Origin: Pseudomonas sp. MF4836
GTDB lineage: Bacteria > Pseudomonadota > Gammaproteobacteria > Pseudomonadales > Pseudomonadaceae
Reading direction: 5' to 3'
Assembly (NCBI RefSeq): GCF_002018875.1
Contig: NZ_MVOL01000003.1
Coordinates: 62,001-126,000, forward strand
DNA: 64,000 bases
A program made the translations under genes and the position numbers. The notes beneath the pieces are model-generated. The model was not told the DNA's origin, ran no database searches, and worked only from the letters and a program-made list of their open reading frames with translations. Below are positions 9,158 to 16,765 of the stretch, one piece after another; the stretch's first letter is position 1; each line of letters opens with the position of its first letter.

Positions 9158-9481
9158 TCACGGCGGTTGCTTTGTTGTTTCAGAGGATTCTTTTTCCCGA
9201 GGCTCGTCGAACAGAGCACCACAGCGTAGGCACAAACAGTTGAACCCCGCGAAGTGAAACTTGGCGACATCCTCGGCTAACCGCAACGCCGATGGATACG
9301 CGGGAGTGATAGCGGCCAACCCATTGATGAGCAGATGGCTGCCTGGCGCTTGGGTATTCTCATTAGATTTCTGCGCTTCTCGCAGCGCGCTGTCAGCCAG
9401 GCCGAGCAACAGGGCGATGCCTTTGGCTGCTTCCCTTGTCAGGATGGCCTTGGAGTCGCAGATCAAGCAGTATCGAAGCAT
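9158..9481 (-). CDS. Small zinc-ribbon-like hypothetical protein
   Basis: 107 residues, unknown. It begins with a CLIC knuckle (C5, C8) and has a second cysteine set CLCLRC (C82, C84, C87) near the C terminus, so the chain may fold back into one zinc ribbon around a helical middle. The ATG follows AGGAGAATGAATC, a good ribosome binding site. It is the last gene of a minus-strand run that continues back to 13243 and looks like an integrative-element accessory block. Confidence 0.65.
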   Translation of the reverse strand: MLRYCLICDSKAILTREAAKGIALLLGLADSALREAQKSNENTQAPGSHLLINGLAAITPAYPSALRLAEDVAKFHFAGFNCLCLRCGALFDEPREKESSETTKQPP

Positions 9482-9541
9482 GATTCATTCTCCTGGTAAA
9501 AGCGGCCGCGTGCATGGCCGCTGACGTTTACTTGGAATATT

Positions 9542-9730
9542 TCAGGTGGGTTTTCTCCGGCAAGAGGAAATTAGCCTGTGCAAGCGACTCAGTATCCAGC
9601 AGGCCAGCACCAAGACCAGTAACAGCGGTGGGAAGCGCAGCATGAGCAGAATGCTCAGCACCAGCGCCCCGGCGGCTGCAAGCGCGCCGACGAATATGAA
9701 CAAGCAGAGCAAAAATCGCATTAGCGACAT
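9542..9730 (-). CDS. Small membrane protein
   Basis: 62 residues, two hydrophobic helices (about 5-31 and 33-47) and a basic C-terminal tail ending in RLISSCRRKPT. The ATG at 9730 has a GGAG ribosome binding site seven bases upstream. Other frames over the same bases (9528-9773 minus, 9546-9785 plus) lack such a site. Function unknown. Confidence 0.55.
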   Translation of the reverse strand: MSLMRFLLCLFIFVGALAAAGALVLSILLMLRFPPLLLVLVLACWILSRLHRLISSCRRKPT

Positions 9731-9786
9731 GGTGGGACTCCAAGATCTTGTATCGGGCCGATGTACTCGGCACCGACAGGTTTGAT

Positions 9787-10680
9787 TCAGTGGGCCTGCG
9801 ACGTGAGGGCTTCTAGTTTTCCCGCGAGGGAGTTGGGAGCGGGCTGCGATTCATCCTGGCTAGAGGTGCTGGCGGGCTCCGAATTTACGAAAAACTCCTC
9901 GATCACGACGTGACTGTCCTCCTCGCTGTCCTCGAAGGCGCCGTTGCCGAAGCCTCGGCGAGCCGCGTCATCTAGAGCCCTCTGATCGAAACCTGCTGTT
10001 TGCCGCTGTGTATCCAGCTCGCTCGCCTTCTGCAGTGCTTCGCTCATATCCATGCCAGCGCGTATCGTGATGTCGACATAGAAGATCGGCGTGCCATGGC
10101 TTTGCCGGGTGGATTTACCGCGTAGACGCAGCTCCAGCGGCAGGCAAGCCAGTCGATTGCCCGAGATGGCCTGGAAGTAATGCAGTCGAGCGGCCAGGGT
10201 GCGGATGCTGTTGAATCCGGTGGTGCGGAACACAAAGCTACCCAACGAATCCTCATCACCGATAATCACATTCAGTCGCCCGTAAGGCTTGCAGGCACCG
10301 CCTTTGGCCAGTGGGCAGGCATCGGGCGAAGGGCAGGGCAGAGACTGTATGCCGTCCTGGGCAGCGCGCTTGCAGGTTTCACCATTGCCCACGCACAACG
10401 GTCGCCCGGACTGCCGGTCGAACAGGGTGTAATCGGCCCGGAAATTCAGCTCCGGTTCGTTGAACAATAGGCGTATAGGAATACTGCGCAGCTTGTCTTC
10501 CTTACTCTGGCGCAGTTCGTCGTTGAGTGGATGTAGCAGCCAGCCATCCCTGCTTTGTACTTGGGATGTGATGGTGAACTGATCATCTTTCTCCGGCAGG
10601 CGTTTACCGTTTCTTTCAACGACTTTGCCGATGGAGATGCGTCCGAGCACGGGCGGAGTCAGTGCTAAGCCTTTCAACAT
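9787..10680 (-). CDS. Conserved ICE/phage protein with cysteine cluster (often called hydrolase or metal-binding protein)
   Basis: 297 residues. The N terminus (GLALTPPVLGRISIGKVV) and overall pattern resemble a family common in Pseudomonas integrative elements, annotated only as a hydrolase or metal-binding protein and loosely similar to Gp3-like recombination directionality factors. Five cysteines (96, 103, 116, 122, 130) cluster in the middle and could bind zinc or an Fe-S centre. The C-terminal 80 residues are acidic and low-complexity. The ATG follows AGGAGAACCATC. It lies directly downstream of the YqaJ exonuclease gene, which suggests a shared role in element DNA processing. The name is from memory of the family; the function is unproven. 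Confidence 0.6.
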   Translation of the reverse strand: MLKGLALTPPVLGRISIGKVVERNGKRLPEKDDQFTITSQVQSRDGWLLHPLNDELRQSKEDKLRSIPIRLLFNEPELNFRADYTLFDRQSGRPLCVGNGETCKRAAQDGIQSLPCPSPDACPLAKGGACKPYGRLNVIIGDEDSLGSFVFRTTGFNSIRTLAARLHYFQAISGNRLACLPLELRLRGKSTRQSHGTPIFYVDITIRAGMDMSEALQKASELDTQRQTAGFDQRALDDAARRGFGNGAFEDSEEDSHVVIEEFFVNSEPASTSSQDESQPAPNSLAGKLEALTSQAH

Positions 10681-10699
10681 GATGGTTCTCCTGGAAATG

Positions 10700-10740
10700 A
10701 AAAAAGACCAGTCACGCAGCGCGAACTGTATGGACTGGCC
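10700..10740 (-). terminator. Hairpin with T run downstream of the YqaJ gene
   Basis: Read on the minus strand, GGCCAGTC pairs with GACTGGTC (bases 10733-10740 with 10706-10713, one wobble) and is followed by TTTTT. The loop is long (19 bases), so efficiency is uncertain. Confidence 0.5.
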
Positions 10741-10770
10741 AAGGGGAGGGAAGAGTGAAAGAGGTGGAAA

Positions 10771-11772
10771 TCAGCCGACCAGGAAACGCCTTGCACCGGG
10801 TTTCAGCAGCGGGTACTTGGTCTGCAGGTAGGGCTTGTCCTGGAGCAGTTGAGCGACATCGAGACCGATGCTGTCCTTGGCCTTGCGCCAGGAGACGTAG
10901 CCGTTGGAGAACTCCGCCCGACTGGCATCGCCCATGGCCTGCTGCAGCATCTGCTTGAGCTCAGCCTCGCGCTTTTCCTTGTCGGCAATCGACTGGCGTA
11001 CGGCCTTGAGCTCTAAGTAGGCCGCAGCCAATCCTGCATGGCCGCTGAAGTCGACGGTCTGACCGTTGCCCTCCGGGTACAAGCAGCGCAAAGCCGCCTC
11101 GGCCGATGGACTGCCGTCGGCTGGCGGCGGGGTATCGGTTTCCACGTAGGTCCAAAACTTACGCTCCAGTTCGATCAGGCGGGCGATCATCTGCTCATCT
11201 CGCTTAATGCGATGGATCTCCAGGTGCTGACCTCCGAGCAGCACCGCTACATCTGCCGCCTGCTTGCCGGTGACTGCGAGTTGGTGCATCACTTGCAGTT
11301 CTACATACTCGGGTACACCTTCCTTCCAGAGGCGTGCCCCATTTATGCCGGCGGTCTTACATTCGAGGATCTGCACGTCGTCCGCGCCGATCACCTCACG
11401 GTCGATGTTGGCTAGCATCCAGGACATATCCGGATTCGGATGCTGCAGTACGGCGTTGATACGTCGCACCTTATTCTTAGTACGCTTGCTGTAGTGCCAG
11501 GCCACGATTGGTTCCAGCACGTTGCCCCAGTACATCGGACTTTCTTCATCATGTGGGTCGGCTTTTGGCAGAGTGGTGTATCGACCGGTTTTCTCCAGCC
11601 ACAGCTCCAACTGCGATTTGTAGGGATTTAGACCCACCGCAGCGCCGGCATCCGAGCTGCCGATGCCTTGGTTGCGCACCGCCAGCCAATCTTCACGAGG
11701 CAGTTCCTTGGTGCTGATCAGGCGCAGCGCTGGACGAGCCTTGCTAGTGCTGCGCAACGGAGTAGCGTTCAT
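10771..11772 (-). CDS. YqaJ-type viral recombinase (lambda-exonuclease-like)
   Basis: 333 residues from the ATG at 11772, chosen because AAGG sits eight bases before it; an in-frame GTG lies nine bases further upstream. The pattern is that of PF09588: GIGSSDAGAAVGL at 36-48, E87 in WGNVLEPIVAW, D124, E137-C-K139 (the ExK catalytic pair) and Q160. This family degrades the 5' strand of double-stranded DNA ends for single-strand annealing in phages and integrative elements, normally with a Beta/RecT-like partner. No RecT or Beta homologue is seen nearby, so a partner may be elsewhere in the island. The downstream gene is the cysteine-cluster protein. Confidence 0.85.
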   Translation of the reverse strand: MNATPLRSTSKARPALRLISTKELPREDWLAVRNQGIGSSDAGAAVGLNPYKSQLELWLEKTGRYTTLPKADPHDEESPMYWGNVLEPIVAWHYSKRTKNKVRRINAVLQHPNPDMSWMLANIDREVIGADDVQILECKTAGINGARLWKEGVPEYVELQVMHQLAVTGKQAADVAVLLGGQHLEIHRIKRDEQMIARLIELERKFWTYVETDTPPPADGSPSAEAALRCLYPEGNGQTVDFSGHAGLAAAYLELKAVRQSIADKEKREAELKQMLQQAMGDASRAEFSNGYVSWRKAKDSIGLDVAQLLQDKPYLQTKYPLLKPGARRFLVG

Positions 11773-11794
11773 AGCGTTCACCTTGCAGAAATAG

Positions 11795-11830
11795 AAACGC
11801 CCGATCAGCCTCGTTGCTGATCGGGCGTTT
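11795..11830 (-). terminator. Strong hairpin between the DUF932 and YqaJ genes
   Basis: A perfect 15-bp stem: 11795-11809 pairs with 11816-11830 around a six-base loop. On the minus strand it is followed by TTTCTATTTC. It would terminate or process the transcript leaving the DUF932 gene before it enters the YqaJ gene. Confidence 0.75.
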
Positions 11831-11850
11831 TGGGGGGAGGAAGTAACCGT

Positions 11851-12819
11851 TTAGGCGACAAGCTGCAGGGCGGAGTCCAGAGCACGTTGCTTGATCTGCG
11901 CCCCTTGGCCGAACCAGGCCGAGTCCATGCGGTACTCGTTGCTACGGGCGCGACGTTCATGGTCGACGTACTCGGTTACGGCGTTGAGCAGGCCCCAGGC
12001 GGTACCGCGAGCCGAGTCCAGCTGACTGCCCCGACCGCGGCCTTCATACAGCTCTTGCACCTTTCGCAGGGCGCGTTCGTTGGGCAGTACCTCCGGCAGT
12101 GCGCCGGTTGGACTGGTCTCACACAACACTGTCATGAAGAACCCCAGTGCCTCATGCCACTGAACCTTGCGCTCAGACAAGGTCCGCATGCGGTACATAA
12201 ACTCATCCCACTGCGAGACGGCGATGCCGAGCTGTTTCTTTACTGCTTTCTGATCGAAGCGGGTGTTGTGCGGCACCTTGATCGCGCGGCTGGTGCCGTC
12301 CAGGGCGATGGTCAGAGTGTTGTTGCACACCACTCGCACGGTGGTAGGTGTTGCTGTGGTGGCCAGGGTGCCGTCGCAAGATGTGGCCAGCAGCAGGTAG
12401 CCGTTGACCTGGTCGTTACCATTGAGCGTTGCGCCTTGCCCGGTACGCGCCAGCGCCCAGAACTTGCGACCGCCCTTGAGCACACCGGCCGTTTCCAATT
12501 CATAGCCGGAGACCTCGGTGAGATCCCGATAGAACTCCAGCACCTCGCGCGGCTGCACGGTGTGATAGCGTTGAGAGACTACCGACAGTGGTGCCTTGGT
12601 ATCTGATCGGTAGAGCACCTTCTGCTCAGGGAAGGAGTGGATGGTGCCCAGGCGGCCGACAGCATCCGATTTGAAATGCACGGGGCTTTCCTCGATTTTC
12701 CAGTTCATGCCGGCTTCGCGTTGCCAAACTTCGATGGGTTGTTTTTGAGTGAGCTGGTTACCCAGGCCGTGCCAGGGAGAAGCGCCAGCGTAGGCCATAG
12801 TTTCGACGAGATGAGCCAT
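11851..12819 (-). CDS. DUF932 phage/plasmid-like protein
   Basis: 322 residues from the ATG at 12819, which has AAAGGA upstream; the longer open frame to 12942 overlaps the neighbouring gene. The start MAHLVETMAYAGASPWHGLG is the typical opening of the DUF932 (TIGR03299) family found in phages, plasmids and ICEs. The function is unknown in the family, with a suspected role in DNA metabolism of the element. It sits between a zinc-ribbon protein gene and the YqaJ exonuclease, an arrangement often seen in Pseudomonas integrative elements. No internal stop or frameshift. Confidence 0.85.
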   Translation of the reverse strand: MAHLVETMAYAGASPWHGLGNQLTQKQPIEVWQREAGMNWKIEESPVHFKSDAVGRLGTIHSFPEQKVLYRSDTKAPLSVVSQRYHTVQPREVLEFYRDLTEVSGYELETAGVLKGGRKFWALARTGQGATLNGNDQVNGYLLLATSCDGTLATTATPTTVRVVCNNTLTIALDGTSRAIKVPHNTRFDQKAVKKQLGIAVSQWDEFMYRMRTLSERKVQWHEALGFFMTVLCETSPTGALPEVLPNERALRKVQELYEGRGRGSQLDSARGTAWGLLNAVTEYVDHERRARSNEYRMDSAWFGQGAQIKQRALDSALQLVA

Positions 12820-12913
12820 GGTTGAGGTTCCTTTGGGTGCAAGTCGGCATAAGCGCCGCGCACTGCGCAGCACCGTCCCGACGATATGGATAGAAAGAAA
12901 TGGTACGGCCAGG

Positions 12914-13243
12914 TCAGGTCGGCAGGTTGAAGCGGTGACCACAGAGCAGGCAGAGGTTGTGGGCCAGGACGTGGCGGTCGAGCGACTCGCCTAACTGAGC
13001 GCCGAGCGCGCAGCCGCCCACGCCACCAGCCAGGCCGCCTAGGATGGCGCCCGACACTGATCCGAGGGTGACGCCGACAGGTCCGGCGATAGCGCCGATG
13101 AGCGCACCAGCCTGACCACCTGCTATAGCTGTGCTGACGCCACGGGCTGCACCGCCTACGGTGCCGATAGCGGCCCCGATTTTCATGGCGTGGTGGAAGG
13201 AAGCGACTTTTGGGGAATGACAGCGAGGGCACTGCAATGACAT
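12914..13243 (-). CDS. Glycine-zipper protein with terminal zinc-ribbon cysteines
   Basis: 109 residues from the ATG at 13243, preceded by AGAGAGGTT. CPRC at 5-8 and CLLC at 98-101 bracket a glycine/alanine-rich segment (about 22-85) with repeated GxxxG spacing that looks like a membrane-inserting glycine zipper. The paired cysteines could form a zinc ribbon once the hydrophobic hairpin brings the ends together. First gene of the minus-strand block. Function unknown. Confidence 0.6.
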   Translation of the reverse strand: MSLQCPRCHSPKVASFHHAMKIGAAIGTVGGAARGVSTAIAGGQAGALIGAIAGPVGVTLGSVSGAILGGLAGGVGGCALGAQLGESLDRHVLAHNLCLLCGHRFNLPT

Positions 13244-13474
13244 GGGGCAAACCTCTCTGGTGGTTATGTCATTGCGATTATGTAGGGCTGAGTTTTTTTC
13301 GAATTGAATCCAACTCGGCATCTTGATCTGGTTGAAGGAGTTTTAGAGGTAATTTTCCGTTTGCGACGTTTTGGCACCACTCAACGAATCAGGCTGAGCG
13401 TCCGGATAGGATTCTGATTGGAGGGTAGTCACCTATCAGCTAAGATCTTGTGTTAAGGCACAGGGAATAGTCCA

Positions 13475-14110
13475 ATGCAGAGCAGTAGGGACAGAAGGCA
13501 CGGATTGACGCGGCTGGGAAGGCTTACCCTTTTCCTAGTGTCTTACATTCCGTTGTTTTTGATAATTATTTTTCAGCAATTCTATAAAAACAGCGACTAT
13601 ATAAGCTTTGGCGGTTTCAACAGCGATGCCTGGATGAATTTCGCAAAGAAATTCGGTGTGGCTACCACTCTTATAATTATCTCGGTTCTGGCTGTTATTT
13701 TCTTGATGGTCTTACTCAAAAATCTCGGAGAGAGAGCTGAGGAAAGCGGCGAAATTTCCAAGGTAGTTGACGTAGAAAATAAAAACTCAGAATCAATCGC
13801 TTATCTATTTACTTACATTATCCCTTTCGTATTTCAAGATCCCGCTGACCCTGCCCAGTTAATACCAATAGTCACTTTGATGTGTGTTACGTATACAATT
13901 TACGTCAATTCATCAATGATACTTATAAACCCAACTTTGAGTTTTTGGTATTCGCTCTATCACGTAGAGGTCGAAAGCCTAGCGGGAGTAAAGAGGAAAA
14001 TAATAATTCTTACCAAAGAAAAGTTTATGGAAGAAGGTGATTTGCTCAAGATGAAGCGAATTGCCCACAGATTGTATTTTGGTATAGATTTGGGGAGGAA
14101 GGATGAGTAG
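13475..14110 (+). CDS. kwaA: KwaA-like four-TM protein of a Kiwa-type anti-phage system
   Basis: 211 residues, AT-rich. Four hydrophobic segments are visible at about 17-35, 61-81, 107-121 and 129-151, with a charged cytoplasmic-looking tail rich in lysine (172-211). The start follows AGGGA. The coding end overlaps the next gene by eight bases, so the two are translated together. The partner is a DUF4868 protein, and a four-TM protein of about 200 residues joined to a DUF4868 protein is the architecture of the Kiwa system (KwaA plus KwaB), where KwaA sits in the inner membrane and senses infection. The assignment rests on architecture and partner more than on residue identity. Position beside an island integrase supports a defence role. 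Confidence 0.7.
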   Translation: MQSSRDRRHGLTRLGRLTLFLVSYIPLFLIIIFQQFYKNSDYISFGGFNSDAWMNFAKKFGVATTLIIISVLAVIFLMVLLKNLGERAEESGEISKVVDVENKNSESIAYLFTYIIPFVFQDPADPAQLIPIVTLMCVTYTIYVNSSMILINPTLSFWYSLYHVEVESLAGVKRKIIILTKEKFMEEGDLLKMKRIAHRLYFGIDLGRKDE

Positions 14111-15113
14111 CGAAGCGTTGAGCACCGTTAAAGGTTTACTAGAGCAGCCAAATCTTTCGTTCGAGGTTTTCTTTATACAAAGAAAAGCCAAGACTGAAAA
14201 TAAGAAAAAAGGATTTAGCTATGCTCTTAGTAGGATAGATGCATCGAAGGAAATCAATGGTTTTTTTCTTAAGTCTGCAAAGGCGCAAGTTGATAAATAT
14301 GTAGAGTCTTCGGCAGTGGCTCAGAAATATGCTGTCATCTCCGATGACATGCCAAAAACGCTGTTCAAGTATGATGAGGCTGGAAAGTTAAAGGTTTCAG
14401 ATCATACCTGGAAGAAAATTCTCAACGGCACGGAAATAAAGTCCGCCGTTTCTTTAAATGAGCTAAAAAAGAATATTTGGTGCTACTGCGTTAAGATTGT
14501 AAGTACGACTGATGGTGGAAAGGCAAAAGCCTTATTTTTCAAAAAGTTAACAGCTACAAGTGTTGCTACAGACACACCGCAAGGCTTTGGGAAGAAAGTT
14601 AAGGCTCACTTCGACTCCGCAGACCCTAAGTTGGTGGAGGTTAAGGCTGAGCATATTACTTTTGAAGATAGATTTGATTGCGTATTGCAAGACAATTCGT
14701 TTCTGATTTTCTCTAAGGCTGCGTTCGAAAAAATTGCCGAGTTAGAAGATGAGTTTGTTGAGCTATCAAACAAAACATTAGAGATAATAAATAATCATTC
14801 TGTGGTCGAAGGTTTAGAAATTGTTCGTGCGGAAGTCACATCAAAACCTTCTATGATGCGAGCCCTAGCGAATATCGCTAAAAATAACAATCATGCTCAA
14901 ATCGGTGCTGCTGAAATTGAGAATATGAAGCAGATGCTTCTTCAGTATGAGGGGCGAGAACTGAAGTCAACTTCAGATGGAAGAGTCCTAATTGAAGACA
15001 AGAATGATGTTGAGGATTTTTTGAAGTTGCTCAATGACTATTACAAGCAAGGTATGGTTACAGGTAAGACGTATGGATCAAATTCTGGAAGCTTGTTGAT
15101 TAAAAGGAATTGA
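14103..15113 (+). CDS. kwaB: KwaB-like DUF4868 protein of a Kiwa-type anti-phage system
   Basis: 336 residues, AT-rich. The C-terminal half fits DUF4868: FDCVLQDNSFLIFSKAAFEKI (first 20 residues starting near 197), a helical middle, then LIEDKNDVEDFLKLLNDYY near 299-317 and a closing TGKTYGSNSGSLL. The N-terminal half is basic and of mixed fold. In the Kiwa system KwaB binds DNA and acts with membrane protein KwaA to stop phage replication and transcription. The overlap with the upstream gene shows an operon, and a 13-bp perfect hairpin follows the stop. Alternative: a DUF4868 protein with another membrane partner. Family membership is fairly sure; defence activity here is inferred. Confidence 0.75.
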   Translation: MSSEALSTVKGLLEQPNLSFEVFFIQRKAKTENKKKGFSYALSRIDASKEINGFFLKSAKAQVDKYVESSAVAQKYAVISDDMPKTLFKYDEAGKLKVSDHTWKKILNGTEIKSAVSLNELKKNIWCYCVKIVSTTDGGKAKALFFKKLTATSVATDTPQGFGKKVKAHFDSADPKLVEVKAEHITFEDRFDCVLQDNSFLIFSKAAFEKIAELEDEFVELSNKTLEIINNHSVVEGLEIVRAEVTSKPSMMRALANIAKNNNHAQIGAAEIENMKQMLLQYEGRELKSTSDGRVLIEDKNDVEDFLKLLNDYYKQGMVTGKTYGSNSGSLLIKRN

Positions 15114-15200
15114 TTTTAAGCTCTTGCTTATTCAAGCTGTGTTGTGATTTATGTATTGATGGTCGCTGTGGCTTTAGAGCTAGCTATTGAGCTGTTTTCG

Positions 15201-15233
15201 AACCACTCCAGATATGTAGCATCTGGAGTGGTT
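15201..15233. terminator. Perfect 13-bp inverted repeat between kwaB and integrase
   Basis: AACCACTCCAGAT at 15201-15213 pairs with 15221-15233 around a seven-base loop. It lies between the convergent kwaB and int genes and probably ends both transcripts, though the T tail is weak on either strand. Confidence 0.6.
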
Positions 15234-15287
15234 AGTTAACGGATATAGGATATCTGAGGGGGCGCTATTTCGGTAGAGCTTTATCAC

Positions 15288-16544
15288 TCAACGAATCGAG
15301 ACGATCTTCCTGTCCCGGTTGTCCTGAATGGCCGACATCGAAAGATTGCCGGTAGCTGCTTCTTGGATGTGCTCGCTCCACCACTTCATCATTGGGCGTC
15401 TGCGCTCAATGTAGTCCGCTCGATTATATGCGCTACGTACCTCGTCTTTATCGACGTGTGCAAGCGCTACTTCAATCAACTCAGGATCCCAGGCATTTTC
15501 GTTCAGGATGGTACTGGCCATAGAGCGCATCCCATGGCTTACCAGTCGTCCTTCGAATCCCATGCGTTTCAGTGCCATGTTGGCGGTTTGGCTGTTGCAG
15601 TGGGTTCGAGGATTTCGGTCTGCAGGGAACACGTACTCGCGGTGTCCGCTGTAGAGCTTGATTGCTTCAAGCAGGGCAAGGGCCTGGTCTGTGAGCGGCA
15701 CTATGTGGATCCGGCGTTTCTTCATGCGCTCAGCTGGAATCGTCCATACCCTCTTTTCTATGTCGATGTCAGCCCAGCGGGCGGTAGCAGCCTCTGCGGG
15801 GCGGGTCATGGTATGGAGCTGCCATTCGATTAGGCAGCGGGTAGTCCTTTTTATGCTGGCATTGGCGATTGCCAACATCAAGTCTTTCAGCTCATCGGGT
15901 GGGAGTGCCGCCATGTTCTTCTTTTTGGGCTTTTTGAAGACGGAACGGATTCCGCTGAGCGGGTTTGAGTAAATCAGTCCTGAATTGACGCCGTAGGTCA
16001 TGACCTCGTTGAGACGCTGTGTTAGGCGCTTAACTGTTTCGAGGCTGCCTTTGGTTTCCAAGGGTCTGAGCATACCGATGACCTTAGGGGCATTGATGGC
16101 TGAGATTGGTGTGCTGCCCAGGTCCGGGAAGACGTGCAGCGTGAGAGAGCGCCAAATGTCTTCAGCATAGGCAGCGGTGACTGAATCCTTTTTGAGCTCA
16201 AACCACGCCGTCGTCACGTTTTCGAGAGTGTGTTCTGTGGCTGCTTTTTTCGCATGCCGCTCCGCATCGCGCTGCTCTTTCGGGTCCAGCCCCTGAGCGA
16301 CGATCTCCCTTGCTTCAACGGTTCGCTTGCGTGCTTGAGCCAGGCTCACCTCGGGGAACGTGCCTAGTCCCATGTTTATCCGTTTTTTGGTTACGGGATG
16401 GATATAGTTGAAATTCCATAATTTTGAGCCATTGATTCGTACTCGCATTTGAAGGCCGTTGCCATCAGTCAGCGTATAGTCCTTTTCCTTAGGTTTGGCG
16501 GCTTTGACTTTCAGGTCTGAAAGGCGCGTGGCTTGGGCACCCAT
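15288..16544 (-). CDS. P4-type tyrosine recombinase (island integrase)
   Basis: 418 residues from the ATG at 16544. The longer frame to 16616 reads through repeats that look like DNA sites, so I prefer the later start. Layout: an N-terminal DUF4102 arm-binding domain (LTDGNGLQMRVRINGSKLW), a SAM-like core-binding domain, and a catalytic domain with Arg in TMTRPAEA, the HGMR box (SHGMRSMAST), His in LAHVDKD and the nucleophile Tyr in SAYNRADY. These P4/CP4-like integrases insert elements at the 3' ends of tRNA and tmRNA genes. Here ssrA ends 185 bases upstream, which identifies the target. The enzyme looks complete, so the island may still be mobile. Confidence 0.95.
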   Translation of the reverse strand: MGAQATRLSDLKVKAAKPKEKDYTLTDGNGLQMRVRINGSKLWNFNYIHPVTKKRINMGLGTFPEVSLAQARKRTVEAREIVAQGLDPKEQRDAERHAKKAATEHTLENVTTAWFELKKDSVTAAYAEDIWRSLTLHVFPDLGSTPISAINAPKVIGMLRPLETKGSLETVKRLTQRLNEVMTYGVNSGLIYSNPLSGIRSVFKKPKKKNMAALPPDELKDLMLAIANASIKRTTRCLIEWQLHTMTRPAEAATARWADIDIEKRVWTIPAERMKKRRIHIVPLTDQALALLEAIKLYSGHREYVFPADRNPRTHCNSQTANMALKRMGFEGRLVSHGMRSMASTILNENAWDPELIEVALAHVDKDEVRSAYNRADYIERRRPMMKWWSEHIQEAATGNLSMSAIQDNRDRKIVSIR

Positions 16545-16545
16545 G

Positions 16546-16616
16546 GTGTATTCCAATGCTGTTTGTGTATTCCAAAAATTACCAGTTAGGAGCTTGGAAT
16601 ACCACTTGGAATACAC
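16546..16616. promoter_or_regulatory. Four copies of GTATTCCAA upstream of int (candidate arm-type sites)
   Basis: The 9-mer GTATTCCAA occurs at 16548-16556 and 16567-16575, and its reverse complement TTGGAATAC at 16594-16602 and 16606-16614. Several copies extend to TGTATTCCAA. Their location between the integrase start and the ssrA att end is where P4-like integrases have their arm-binding sites. Binding of an excisionase or the integrase itself is inference. Confidence 0.6.
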
Positions 16617-16691
16617 GTTTGCATGGACGTCGGTGGACGCTGATGGATCTTGATGGTGCCTAAGCCCCCGGATTTACTGGGTTTCAGGCAC

Positions 16692-16717
16692 AAAAAAAGA
16701 CGTCCGTGGACGTCTTT
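16692..16717 (-). terminator. Intrinsic terminator of ssrA
   Basis: AAAGACGTCC (16696-16705) pairs with GGACGTCTTT (16708-16717). On the minus strand the hairpin is followed by a run of T (bases 16698 down to 16692). It lies 12 bases past the CCA end of the tmRNA. Confidence 0.85.
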
Positions 16718-16728
16718 AGATGTTGAAG

Positions 16729-16765
16729 TGGTGGAGCCGGGGGGATTTGAACCCCCGTCCGCCAG
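16729..16765. other. Island attachment site (att) at the ssrA 3' end
   Basis: The 3' tRNA-like part of ssrA is the integration target, judged from the integrase gene lying next to it and the change to accessory genes at this point. The exact core cannot be defined because the second copy of the direct repeat would be left of the window. Confidence 0.6.

Noticed and set aside
9528..9785. Alternative frames of 81 and 79 codons over the small membrane protein gene
   Set aside because: The 62-residue frame has a well-placed GGAG and a clear two-helix membrane pattern; the others have neither.
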